Source: Cryptomeria japonica (lineage: Eukaryota > Streptophyta > Pinopsida > Cupressales > Cupressaceae). From it: DNA of 64,000 nucleotides. The stretch is taken from the NCBI RefSeq assembly GCF_030272615.1, contig NC_081405.1, positions 609,448,677 through 609,512,676 on the forward strand. Direction: 5' to 3'. Position 1 is the stretch's first letter; each line of letters starts with the position of its first letter. Below, piece after piece: positions 34,308-45,807 of the stretch. The position numbers and the translations under genes were made by a program. The notes beneath the pieces were generated by a model. The model saw only the letters and a program-made list of their open reading frames with translations. It ran no database searches and had not been told where the DNA came from.

Positions 34308-35532
34308 TTATAGTTGAGTTTTTTGATGATATCGGGGTAACTAGTTTAGTATTTTGTTCTGGTACAGGCACTACCGGTTTAGTTATGATCATTTCCACTG
34401 CTAGTTCACTGTCATAAGATTTAGCTTGGTCTTTGTATTGCTCATCCACTTTCACATTAGCACTCTCCACAATTCTCTACAATCTTTTGTTATAACATCT
34501 ATATGCTTTGCTTTTAGTTGAATAACCAAGAAATATTCCTTCATCACATCTAGGGTCAAACTTTCCAATGGAATCATCTCTTTTGCTATAACACTTACTT
34601 CCAAAGATTCTGAAATATTTAAGAGTAGGAGAATGACCAAACCATAATTCTTAAGGTGTCTTACCAGTATCTCCTTTTATATGAACTCTATTGGATGTAT
34701 AATCTATTGTACTTACTGCTTCTCTCTAGTCAATATGAGGAAAATTAGCTTCCATCATCATGTTGTTGGTTGAATCCAAAATGGTTTTGTTCTTTCTTTC
34801 CACAAAGCCATTATGCTGAGGTGTTTGGGGTACAGATAATTGTCTCCTAATGCCATTTTTCTCAAAATAGCTATTGAACTAACTAGATGTGAATTCACCA
34901 CCTTGATCTGATCTAATACACTTGATTTTAATTCCTATCTCTATCTCAACCCTAGATTTAAAGATCTTGAATTTCTCAAAGGCTCCAGATTTCTCCCTTA
35001 GAACAACAACCCACATCATTCTAGAATTTTCATCAATGATTAACATGAAATATCTATCACCTTGAAAGATTCTTGTATTAGTAGGACCACATAGGTTAGT
35101 ATGAATCAAATCAAGAATATCATTATATTTATTAGGTATGATCTTGAAATAAGTTCTGATTTGCTTACCCATTTGACATTCTTTACATGCCAGATTATGA
35201 GGCTTCACAATGCTAGGTAAATCTTTAACTGCCTTAGTTGAACAGACCTTTACAATGAAATAAATATTTACATGACACAACCTCTTATGGTATATCCAAC
35301 TTTCATCAATATGTGCAATCAAACATGTCTTTTCACCGGAGTTCAAGTGAAAGATGTTGCCTTTTGTCTCTGTACCGATTGAAATCTCCAAACCTGATTT
35401 GGTAGTGATTTTGCACTTTCCATTCTTGAATTGTAATTGAAATCCTCTGTCTACCAACTGTACTAGACTCAAAAGATTATGCTTTAGACCTTCAACACAA
35501 TAGACATTATCAGTTTTATTCTTACCATCCAA
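34308..35532 (-). pseudogene. Integrase of element F
   Basis: From 35532 down: GLKHNLLSLVQLVDRG, ESWIYHKRLCHVNI, LIHTNLCGPTNTRIF, FMLIIDENSRMMWVVVL and CIRSDQGGEFTSS. Then, after a stop at 34879, PQTPQHNGFVERKN. As in element A, the first catalytic Asp is Asn (HTNLCGP), and IDD has become IDE. A linker (34282-34470) leads to reverse transcriptase. Confidence 0.85.
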
Positions 35533-36830
35533 TCAAATGGTTCCTCTTCCTTTGATCATGCATGCCTTGTTATTAACAAATCTCACTTGACCACCATCAA
35601 TATCTTGCAAGGTTAGAAAATTTCCTTTGTCATCTATCATATGATGAGAACATCCATTGTCCATTACCCATTCATCTATGTCTTCAAATTTTGCTGCAAG
35701 GGCCTTCTCCTCATTCTTGATAACTGGTTCCAGATTATCTTCCTTCATAGCATCAAATAACCAGTCTTTTCCATTGCCAGATCCACTAGCTGAATTTCTT
35801 GCCTGTTCTTCTTCTGAGTCATCGGTCACTCCTTCTTCATTAGCATTGTAGCATGATTTTTTTTTGTATTTCCTATACTTCTACTTGATCTGATATTCAC
35901 GATTATGCTTAAAATATCTTCTTTCTTTTTCTTCCAATTTTGAGTTCCTTTCAAGACATCTAGATGCAATATGACCCATCTTATTACATGAAAAATATTT
36001 GAAAGGAAATTTTCCTTCATACTTACTTCCTAGTAGACCTCTAGGTATCCTTTTAGCAAATAGGGCTTCAAGTTGCTCAAGCTCTTCATCTTCTTTCCCG
36101 ATCTCTTCCAATACCTTTGCATAGAAAACTTTCCAATCTTGTTTGTTGGTTGATGATGTAGATGCCTTAAATGCAGTATCAACCTTTTTAGCTCCAGGAG
36201 GACCAAATTATTCAAGCTTAAAAGAAGATATCTTTCCAAAAAGAATAATTAGGCATGGTTCTTATCTCATTAATTGTAGTTACCTTCATCTTATATGCTG
36301 ATGGTAAAACCCTTAAAACTTTTGAAACAATCTCTTCCTCGCTCAGATATCCACCACAACACTAAATTCCTATTACAATTTTATCAACCCTTTCCATGAA
36401 TGCAGAAATTCTTTCATCTTCTTCCATCTTCAAGCTTTCATATCTTACCCGGTAACATTCAAGTTTTGCAATTTTAACAGTAAGATCACCTTCATTCAAA
36501 GTCTCCAACTTGTCCCATATAGCTTTTGCCAATCAAGTCCCATGATTTGTTGATCTGATAAGGTGCTTAAGAGGGTTTCTCTAGCTCTACAATCATTCTC
36601 AATGTTCCTATCCAAGTTTGCTAGTGCAGGAAGGCCAAATGCTAGATTATGAGGAGTGTAACCATTCTAAGTTATCTCCCAAATTTCCTTTTCAGTGCAT
36701 CTTATATGAGTCTCCGTCAAAATCTTCCATACTCCATAATTTGTTCCATCAAGCCTAGGGTTGTCCTTCTGGAAAACATGAGTTGAACTATTATTTTCCA
36801 TAGGATCTTCCTCAAGCGGTCAAGCTTCTG
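35533..36830 (-). pseudogene. gag and protease of element F
   Basis: Protease EWVMDNGCSHHMIDD lies at about 35670, where DSG has become DNG. Upstream (in the element's sense) is a Glu-rich segment with a zinc knuckle, YFSCNKMGHIASRC (about 35956-36000), whose first Cys has become Tyr. Gag helices continue to a start near 36800. There are frame breaks near 35826, 36030 and 36240. A run of short deletions near 36520 removes part of the segment that A keeps at 12870-12900. Confidence 0.78.
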
Positions 36831-36843
36831 CAAAAAGAGGACC

Positions 36844-36857
36844 ATGCTCTGATATCA
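36844..36857 (-). promoter_or_regulatory. Primer binding site of element F
   Basis: Minus-strand TGATATCAGAGCAT resembles TGGTATCAGAGCC, with differences, and lies two bases from the LTR. Confidence 0.7.
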
Positions 36858-36859
36858 TT

Positions 36860-37427
36860 TTTTAGGATAGCTAGTGAACAACTGAGAGGTGGGTGAATCA
36901 ATTGTTAACAAATTATGTGAAATAAAGCACTTAAAACCTTATATTGGTATAACTAATTAAGCATTAAAGCATAAATGAAAACCAAAGAATTAATACCAAG
37001 AAACCATAATGCATAACACGATAATTTGTACGTGGAAAACCTCAATGAGGAAAAACCACGGTGGGAAACCCTACCCACAGTTAGATGATACTTCTACTAC
37101 AAGTATATGATTACAATAGGTGCCTGCACATGAAGGAAGGCACACTACTTAGAGAACAGTACTCATCACAATGGAGTCTCACTGACTACAAAGATGTCAA
37201 CCACCTCAGGATGTTTGGACTACAATCCAAAAAGAAGAACCATCGGTGATAGCATCAAACATGTTAGATTATAGTTCTGATTAAGCTCAATATCGAGGGT
37301 CTAAACCCTCTTACATAAACCCACTCGATCACCTATGATCAACCAAATCCTTTGCACAAATAATTATTACATTATTTGCTCCTTGTTTATCATCTATATA
37401 TCCATATATGATCTACAATGAGATCTT
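36860..37427 (-). repeat. 5' LTR of element F, first segment
   Basis: Colinear with 31029-31610. It carries the GTGGGTGAATCAATTG form of the LTR-end motif at 36886-36904 and is cut by element G at 37428. Confidence 0.85.
37423..37427 (+). repeat. Left target-site duplication of element G (ATCTT)
   Basis: ATCTT at 37423-37427 is repeated at 44153-44157, directly flanking the two LTRs of G. Confidence 0.92.
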
Positions 37428-38183
37428 TGTTGGCAAATGCACACTCCAATGATAAATTGTAGGTGATTGAAGGTATTGTCATTGATGGCAACCCTACAAT
37501 CCTATGGCACTGACAGACACCGGTAGTGGCAACAACAAAGATGTTCACCGACATGCTAGCCGACAAGATTTTGTTTATTGTATTTTGTATTGAATTGTAA
37601 AATCTTTTTGCAATCCAACAAGGCTTATTGTAATAAGGCTCATATATAAGTATGAGATCTTGTAGAACATTTGTAATAGGAATATGAAGAGAAGGATAAT
37701 ATTGCAAATATTAAGGCAGATTGTGGAATAAGGTTTATGATTATTGCAAGAGCTTAAACTGGTACTGAACCTGGTATAGCAGAAGCTAATCTGAAGTAGT
37801 ACATGACTTGGGATTTACATAATCCACTTTTGTAAGTCAGTGAGACTTCCTTTTTATATTTAAGCAGTGAGCTTTAGGCAGTTGGCCTTCCTGCATGTGC
37901 AGGCCTGTATTGTATCAGTAATATTCACTTATTGGCTAGTGAGCGAATATTGTGGGTCTCAAATCCCACTGAGGTTTTTCCCACACTGGGCTTCCTCATT
38001 AAAAATATTGTGTTATGGTGTACTCTCTATGTTGTGTTTGCTAATCTTATTTACTGCATTATTTCTGGTTTACCGGTACACTGTTTTGGAATGCAATTCA
38101 TTTAATAAGTTCAGAAATCCATTAATCAATTACATACTGATTAACTCCCCCCCCCCCTCTCAGTATCTTTGGGAATCCTAACA
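37428..38183 (+). repeat. 5' LTR of element G
   Basis: TGTTGG...CTAACA, 756 bp. Near the 3' end (38136-38163) is CTGATTAAC followed by a C run and CTCTCAG, the shared LTR-end motif. Confidence 0.92.
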
Positions 38184-38185
38184 AT

Positions 38186-38198
38186 TTGTATCAGAGCC
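38186..38198 (+). promoter_or_regulatory. Primer binding site of element G
   Basis: TTGTATCAGAGCC, one mismatch from the initiator tRNA-Met site, two bases after the LTR. Confidence 0.88.
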
Positions 38199-38257
38199 TG
38201 GTCCACTATTTTCAAAAGCCTAATAGCTTGAGGAAGATTTTGACACTGGTGGAGATG

Positions 38258-39366
38258 CAAAATTTGAGAAAACAATTGGAAATAGCTCTTTCAGACTATG
38301 ATGCAGAAAAATTGAAAAATATGAAGCTTGAAGATGATCTAAAGGCTGCATAGGAAATCATTCACACACTTCAAGGAAATCTCACTATTTCTAGGAACAA
38401 AAGAAGAGAACTTTCTGAGAAGATGCAAAGTGATGATGATGATAAGGAAACTCTTAATGACCTTGTGAACAAACTGAGACAAGAAAACAATACAATAAAG
38501 AATGAGATGCAAGATATGACTATGAGGTTTTGCAAATACATTGAAGACCAAAAGAAGAATGAAGATGAATTCGCTAAAAGAATCAATGATGCTGGAAATT
38601 AAAATCTAAGAAATAGTCATGAAAATGATATGTTGAAGACAAATATAATTCACTTGGAGCATGATAAAACTGAACTCATGAGACAGAAAGATTTCCTGGA
38701 AAATGAGTTGGCTACTGCAAATCAACACAAGGAGAAATTCAAGAAAAGCTCAGAGGAACTTGATGACATGTTCAAAAATCAGAAACCTAATGGAGATACA
38801 AATGGCCTTGGCTTTGAAGTTGGTGAAAGCTCTGGTAGTGCAAACAATCATGATCATAGTAAACCGGTAAGAAAACCTAATGCCTACAAATTTAATGGAA
38901 AATGCTTTAACTATAACAATTATGGTCATAGAGAAAATCAGTGTAGATCGAGAAACTATCTAAACACCAATGCACCCACTGGTCAATGTTCTAAATGAAA
39001 TAAAGTTGGTCATAACTCAGAAAATTGCAGAATGAATGTAAGATGTTATGTTTGTGGAAGATTTGGACACCTATCTCATCAATGTAGAGCACATACCAAC
39101 TTAGGATATGGAAAAGCTATTCAGAAAAACAATGTGATTTGTTATGCTTGTAACAAGATTGGACATATTGAAATTTTTTGTAGAAGTAAGGCATCACCGG
39201 CAAATAACAAAGGACCTAGTTTGAAAGGTAAAGAAAAAGTTGAAGAAGTAAAGCAAAAATTTTCAAAACAATGGATCAAAAAATCAGATATGAATGTTAA
39301 TGAAGCTATTCCTTCATTGGTAGAACAAAGTATCACTCCACCGACAGGAGATCCTTCATCTAACTG
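38258..39366 (+). pseudogene. gag-like coiled-coil and zinc-knuckle protein of element G
   Basis: One frame from ATG 38258 to TGA 39364, with in-frame stops TAG near 38351, TAA near 38599 and TGA near 38996. About 368 codons: a long charged coiled coil (codons 1-185), then LDDMFKNQKPNGDTNGLGFEVG, then four CCHC-type knuckles. These are CFNYNNYGHRENQC (Cys lost), CSK*NKVGHNSENC (Cys codon now TGA), CYVCGRFGHLSHQC and CYACNKIGHIEIFC. The usual copia gag N-terminus (TPYNY..W type, UBN2 core) is absent. It corresponds to only the C-terminal half of the C element's gag, so it is an RNA-binding Gag derivative. Confidence 0.8.
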
Positions 39367-39670
39367 AAAAGAAACCTTTCGAGGGTATGGCAACAAATTG
39401 AAAAACATGCTAATTTACCCTCTGTTGATGGTGAGAAGTTGAAATACTTCTTTACCTGCAGATGTGTTAAGTTTGACTTAATCGACATGCATTAAATGTG
39501 GTAGTTGGAGGAAATGACATTATAAAGAAAGTATTTTTGGCTCTTTTTCATTCACCGAGTATTCAAACTTCCTTAGAGTGTGAAAATCTTGAGCGAAGGC
39601 ATCCATAGCGAGAAGTGAAGAAAATCATTCAAGAACTCATACCTAAAGGAAGATTAAGGTATTTATAACA

Positions 39671-42600
39671 ATGGCTTCCTCCTCAACACCTGAATTCATT
39701 ACAAACCCTACTGTAATCGAAGTTGTTAAGTGTCCTAGACCCGTATTTAAGATTATTCCCAAAATTGCAAAGAAAGATGATACCCTAGGAGCATTCTCAA
39801 AAATACCTAAAGGAGTTGTATATGCTAAGGATCCTAGAATCTACATACATTGTCATATAGAAGAACTAGGAGATGATGAAATTAAGAACATGTACAGGAC
39901 TGTTATATGTGATAAAAATGGAAATGTTAAACCAGAACATAAGATAGTCGAAACCCTAGGTTTTGTGGAGATTCTTAGTATTCCTAATTTTCCAAAGGAT
40001 GTTATAAGGATTGTGTTAAGTAGAGTTCATGGGGAGTTCTTTTGGTTGGATTCAATTCATAAGATAATGAAAGTGGCAGTTAGGGTAGTGACAGGCTTAC
40101 CTTCAACCAGTAGCAGGCCTAACAAGACTAAAAAGGTTCCAAATGACACTGCAATGACCCTAACCGATCCAACCTTTGACAAGAGATCCTTGAGAGTAAA
40201 TGATGTAAATGATATCAATGTAAGGTTCATTATCATGATTGTTGGATACAAAGGTACACATGCCAACAAATTAAACTTTGTTTCTAGCTTATGTATCAAA
40301 AGTGCTTATGACCTGGTAAACAACAATGCAAAAATTGACATATGCGAATGGTTGAAGGGTGGACTGATAGACAATTTGAAGAAGATCAAAGGTTATAAGA
40401 AAGGGACTTTTAGATTTGGCAACCTACTTGTATATTTAATGCTGTATATAATCAAGGAAATACCCGGTATTGGTAGAAAGGATTTTGGTTTTGAGATCCC
40501 AGTAGGAAAACAACTACTAGACATTCTAAATAACATGGGAGATGATAGAGAAAAGAACATAAATGAACATTTTCAAGCATTAAAGGCTAGAATGAAAATT
40601 AGAGAAAGGCGATCTCAATTTATAGTAGATAGATATCAAAAGGAGATATGCTTTGTGATAAAGAAACATGAAATTTGGATGGAGGCAGTGGTCCCAAGGA
40701 CTATTTGGGTTACTGAAATGGGATATGAGGCAGATGACAACATAATTGAAACTTATGCAAAATCACTTCTAGAAGCCCCTAATGAACCAACTAAAGAAAT
40801 ATTTGGTAGTGTAGAAACAATTGAAAGCAAAATTCAATCTCAGAAAAGAATAAAGAAAAATGAACAGATAGTTAGAAAAGGAACAAGGCAGGTAAAAGCA
40901 ATTAAGGAAGATGTATTGAATAAAACTGGTATTAAGGAGAGTTACTTGGAAGGACTACAACAAGAAACACATCTTTCACCGGTTGCTACCTCCTTTGATA
41001 GTGAAATACCAGTAGAATTTAAAAGGGTAGTAAGGAAAAGGAAAACCTCACCGGTACTTGGTCCTACACCTAAGAGAACAAGACAGAAACAATAGGCAGT
41101 TAGGCCTCTGGCAAAGAAGTTGACACCAAAGAAAAGGAAGGAAAAACAAGTTATCCCTCCTTTGGACAAACTTTTGAATGAGATAATTAAACATGGCAAA
41201 TTGTCAAATATCAGCAAGTTGTATAACACACTTTCGAATGATGAAAAAGAAAGTATAGAAATAGTGTTATATCTTACACCTTGATATCTACAAGAAATTT
41301 TTGATGGAAGTTGTAGATGATATACCCAATGACTTGTATAGAAGGTTAGAAGCAAGAAGGGTAGCAATTGTTGAATTGGATAAAAAGATCAAGATAGAAA
41401 AACTACTTACAGTTCACCCAGTGACCTCAACACAAGAGATAGATGAATTAATAAGTGAGGCTAACTAGACAATATTTTCAACCGGTCACCGACATGTAGC
41501 ACTACTGGCAGGAAGAGTTAATGAGATATCAAAAGAAACTATAGACAAGTGGGATATATTATTTGTTGAGAAGGAGAAACAAGAAGAGCTTAAGGGACCA
41601 AAGACTTTTAAAGTCTATCAAAAGGAAAAGGATAAGGGTAAAGGTAAGGTAGGTGGACCTCCAAGCATAAAGATAACAAACAACTTACCCCCACCTCCTT
41701 CTGATACTCCACTGGCAACAGAGAGTATGGAGACAACACATGAGGACACAAATATTGTTTCTGAGGTGTTGTATACAATGAATATCAACACAAAGGAAGT
41801 CAACATTGTGGTTGATAAGGAAACAAGTGAGAAAAGAGATATGGCAACTAAGCCACCAGTAGAAGACACAATAGTTCAGACAAATGTTGAAGATATAGTT
41901 GGAGACATTGAAATTGGGAGTGAGAAACAAACTGAACAAACAACGGATACAGGAAAAGAAGATAGCATTGGTGTATATAATGATGTATCTACTGAGCAAC
42001 CAAGAACTGATAGCAATGAAAAATCTATTGAGATATCGGCTGTAGACATTTCAGAAGTAAGCACAATGAAACCAGTAGAAAATATAGAGTCACAAACAAA
42101 AAAACTGGCAGTGGATACCACTGAAAAATCATCAGAGGCACCATCAGAGAAATAATCAGTAGAGAGTACACAAAAATAGGTAGAGAAATAGGATCATTCA
42201 CAGGTACATTCAGAGACTGTTCCACTGGCTACAACTGAAAAACCTAAACTTTTGGTAGTTGAAATGTAGACACAAACTGACCCTCCACAGAAAGAGGAAA
42301 GCAATGCTATTACTACCACCGGTGGATTACAAATTGTGAAGGTAGTTGGAAAGTCATTCGGAACCTCCATGATTGAATTTAGACCAACTAATGTGATAGA
42401 GGTATTGCTAGATTCAATTAAGAAAATAACAGATTGTAATGCACTAGCATATAAGGCTATTGATGACACAATACCAATTTTGAAGATGATTACACCCAAG
42501 TGTAACATAGAGAATAAATATTCTTTAGGCCAATTAGACACATTGTCTAAACACATAACCGACAATCTTCTAACAATTGATCAAATCAATGAAGAGACTT

Positions 42601-43189
42601 TCAGAGAGAAATTGAATAAAGAGAAGGAAAAATTCTTTGAGGAGATAGTCAAGAAGAATAAGGAAAATATGGATACATTATTACCGGTGCTAGGAAAGAC
42701 AATTTTGGACTTCAAGAAATTGTACAGATATACATGCAAAACAAACATTTTGATAGAAGATATAGATAAAGAGATCAACATAAATCAAAAGGAAACCAAT
42801 GATATTGCTAACAACTTAATAGGTTCATTGGATTCAATCTCGATAGTACAATAGGAAATTACCAGCTTTGAAGAGAAAATTGAAAAAACTTGAAAAAGAT
42901 AAGGAAAGGGTAAAATTTAAGGCAAAAGAACTGAAGTGTAGACTAGGTCCTAAACTGGATATCCTCATCTCTTTGAGAAAAGATATTTTTGAGGCTCTTG
43001 TTCCAGGACTGAAGACATAGGAAGAGAAAATGCACTTTCTCACCAGTACAATCTAGAGGACTGAAACAACACTAAAAGACAATGAGAGATTCTACAATCA
43101 TCTAAATGTTGCCTTAGCAGATTTATATCAGATCGTAACCAACCAGGTACAAGGATCTAGACAAGAACTACACTCAATTGACATTGAAT
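39671..43189 (+). pseudogene. Second long ORF of element G, function unknown
   Basis: ATG 39671 (MASSSTPEFITNPTVIEV) opens 474 codons, the longest open frame in the window, ending in a basic segment (KRVVRKRKTSP..PKRTRQK). TAG at 41093 is followed by the same frame to about 41280. After a one-base shift the frame runs to about 42890, with several TAA/TAG stops between 42150 and 42270 and TAG at 42852. A further shift leads to the natural end near 43189. In all about 1170 codons: a globular N-terminal domain (GEFFWLDSIHKIMKVAVRVVTGLP; FRFGNLLVYLMLYIIKEIPGIG), a Thr/Glu-rich acidic middle and a helical coiled-coil end. I recognise no family with certainty; it shows no nuclease, protease or polymerase motif. 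Confidence 0.7.
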
Positions 43190-43397
43190 GACAACCTTTG
43201 TCATTGATGCCAAAGGGGGAGTAGTAGAGGATGAGAAAAAGAAATAAGGATAAGAAAAATGTATGATAGAAGAGATCATCTACTTAGGGGGAGCACATAG
43301 TTTTGACACTTTTGGTAAGACAGTTTTGGACAACTTTTTTGGATACACATTTTGCCTTTTTCTCATGAGTGTTTCCATCAATGCCAAAGGGGGAGAT
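43190..43397 (+). promoter_or_regulatory. 3' untranslated region and polypurine tract of element G
   Basis: Contains GATGCCAAAGGGGGAG twice (43207-43222, and 43380-43395 directly before the LTR). The second is the plus-strand primer; its CATCAATGCCAAAGGGGGAG context is identical in kind to that of elements A, C and F. Confidence 0.8.
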
Positions 43398-44152
43398 TGC
43401 TGGAAAATGCACACTCCAATGAGAAATTGTAGGTGATTGAATCTATTGTCATTGATGGCAACCTTACAATCCTATGGTACTAGCAGACACCAACACTGGC
43501 AGCGGCAAAGATGTTCACCGACACCCTGGCCAACAAGATTTTGTTTATTGTATTTTGTATTTAATTGTAAAATCTTTTTGCAATCCGACAAGGCATATTG
43601 TAATAAGGCTCATATATAAGTATGAGATCTTGTAGAACATTTTTAATAGGAATATGAAGAGAAGGATAATATATGCAAATATTAAGGCAGATTGTGGAAT
43701 AAGGTTTATGATTATTGCAAGAGCTTAAATCGGTACGCAGCCTGGCATAAAAGATGCTGATCCAAAGCAGTACATGACATTGGATTTATATAATCCACTT
43801 TTGTAAGTCAGTGAGACTTCCTTTTTATATTTAAGCAGTGAGCTTTAGGTAGTTGGCCTTTCTGCATGTGCAGGCCCCAATTGTATATGTAATATTCACT
43901 TATTGGCTAGTGAGAAAATATTGTGGGTCACAAAACCCACTGAGGTTTTTCCTACACCAAGTTTCCTCGTTAAAAATATTATGTTATGGTGTGCTTTCTA
44001 TGTTGTGTTTGCTAATCTTATTTACTGCATTATTTCTGGTTTACCGGTACACTATTTTGGAATGCAATTCATTTAATAAGTTCAAAAAATCCATTAACTA
44101 GTTAGATACTGATTCAACCCCCACCCTCTCTATATCTTTGGGAATCCTAACA
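43398..44152 (+). repeat. 3' LTR of element G
   Basis: TGCTGG...CTAACA, 755 bp, colinear with 37428-38183 with scattered substitutions. Followed by ATCTT. Confidence 0.92.
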
Positions 44153-44157
44153 ATCTT

Positions 44158-44784
44158 ACATACATTTATAACAACTCGGGACCTAATCAATTAGGTCGAC
44201 CATATAAATGATAATACAATAGATCCATTACATAATCTTGAAATAAAATCATAACACATGTCTTCTTAAGGCCAAACAAATATCATCCAATCAATAAAAC
44301 ATCCTGGAAATGCATCAGAGGATCTACCAGCACGTTTCATGCAAATTGGTCCATAACCTAGATAGGACTAGACCTAAATTAGATCCACACATTCCAAATC
44401 AATGGCACCAATTTGTCGAAGCATGAACACAATCACCATCAGCATCCAGAATCCCTTCTAGAAGATACACCCAACACCACTTATGCATTACATCAAAGAT
44501 ATTCAATAAAGCTATGTCAGTGAAACCCTTACCAGACCAATAAAGCAAGCTTACTAGAACATAAGATAGCATCCGATCATCAAGTCAATACCAACTAATT
44601 GAAACATACTTTAGAAGTATATGAACCATCAATACAAAAATATTCCATCAACCAGATCATATCGGTAACAATCAACTTAAATTCTTCCCAATCCAATCCT
44701 CCTACCAGAAGCTGGTAAACAACCAATATAGAAAGTGTTGACATCAATGACAAAACATCAATGCAACACATAATCAATTCCATC
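44158..44784 (-). repeat. 5' LTR of element F, second segment
   Basis: Continues F's LTR after G, colinear with 31610-32233. It stops in CATCAT just before the start of element H, eight or so bases short of the expected LTR end. Confidence 0.82.
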
Positions 44785-44789
44785 ATATT
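44785..44789 (+). repeat. Left target-site duplication of element H (ATATT)
   Basis: ATATT here and at 52089-52093 flank the two H LTRs. Confidence 0.85.
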
Positions 44790-45683
44790 TTTTATAAAAA
44801 ATGGTGTCTCAACCTAGCATTTACATGAGGTTATTATTTATAGTAAGTTTTCATTTGAGCACTAAGTGGTGTGAAATTATCCTTGAAGCTTTTGGTTGGC
44901 TAGATAAGCATTCTGGTAAAGTTACATTGCAAGGTCACAAGTAGTTTTGAAGATATTAAATTTTCCATTTTGGAGAGGTACAACGAAAGGTATAAATTTA
45001 ATTTTGAGGAATTTAGAGGCCCTGAAACACCTTGAAAAGTGTGTGTAAGTGGCATAGCTTCCTATGAGGCAATATAATACTTCACAAGATTTTTGGTGCT
45101 TCAAATGGTTTGTCGATAGGACACATGGTTCTCAAACTATGGCCTTTGGAAGTTTATACTCCTCAAATGAGAAATACAAAATATATCAGACACATAAATG
45201 AGCTATAAAAGGGAGGGACATGTGTTGATATGTTTTTTAACATGTCATAGGGCATATAGAAGGGAGATAAGGTTGGCTACACCTTATTGGGTGGTTTTAG
45301 CCCATGGTTTTCTAATACCGTTTGATGGTTTCTTGTATTGTATCTCCTATATATGAGGTGCATGAGATAGAGGTTGTGTGTAATAGTCTTATGGCTATAG
45401 AGTTACCTTTGAATCTCTGATTAGTGGTACTCATGAGAAGAGCTTGCTTTGCAAGTATATTGTAATCTATTTTTTATTGCTGAATAATATAATGGGCGAC
45501 ATTTGGAGTGTGGCGGTTTTTCTCCCGAAAGGGTTTTCCCCATGTAAATCATTGTGTTATGGCTTGAATGTTATTATGTCTATTTCTATTTCCTGTAATT
45601 ATTGCGAGGATCTGTCAAAAATTTTCATTATCATCCTCTTAAGGTTAGTGTAGGAAGTTGTCCTACTACTTAACTTCCTTACA
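44790..45683 (+). repeat. 5' LTR of element H
   Basis: Colinear with 51196-52088. The first bases have decayed (TTTTATA for TGTTGAG). Ends CTTCCTTACA, followed by the primer site. Confidence 0.87.
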
Positions 45684-45698
45684 AGTCATGTTAGAGCC
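45684..45698 (+). promoter_or_regulatory. Primer binding site of element H
   Basis: AGTCATGTTAGAGCC, a decayed form of the initiator tRNA-Met site (…TGGTATCAGAGCC), right after the LTR. Confidence 0.65.
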
Positions 45699-45807
45699 TT
45701 ATCACCTTTGGTTTTAGTTGTGGGTTCTTGGGTTTTCTGAACTAATCCAAATTTAAGTGGGAGGTTGTGCAGAAGACACTTTTTGATATTGTTGCAGGAA
45801 TTTTCAG

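Larger units (their letters stand above)
37428..44152 (+). mobile_element. Element G: non-autonomous LTR retrotransposon with gag and a second ORF, no pol
   Basis: 6725 bp with LTRs of 756 and 755 bp, a primer site, a polypurine tract (43387-43397) and a perfect ATCTT target duplication. The 5.2-kb interior encodes a gag-type coiled-coil and zinc-knuckle protein (38258-39366) and a long second protein (39671-43189). No protease, integrase, reverse transcriptase or RNase H motif appears in any frame. The structure resembles the class called TR-GAG (terminal repeats plus gag only), with an added ORF. Its gag is related to that of C and its PPT/LTR ends match A/C/F, which points to mobilisation by copia enzymes of that group. 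Confidence 0.9.
31029..44789 (-). mobile_element. Element F: Ty1/copia retrotransposon, minus strand, split by element G
   Basis: The left LTR (31029-32242) and right LTR (36860-37427 continued at 44158-44784) flank a minus-strand copia internal region. The right LTR is interrupted by G: sequence before 37428 and after 44152 joins exactly when one ATCTT is removed, matching the intact LTR around 31600. F's outer right end is lost where H begins. F is in the same group as A by its primer site, polypurine context and LTR-end motif. Confidence 0.9.

Noticed and set aside
37867-38181. 104-codon open frame with hydrophobic segments (and its copy at 43853-44101)
   Set aside because: It lies wholly within the LTRs of element G; the membrane-like sequence is accidental.
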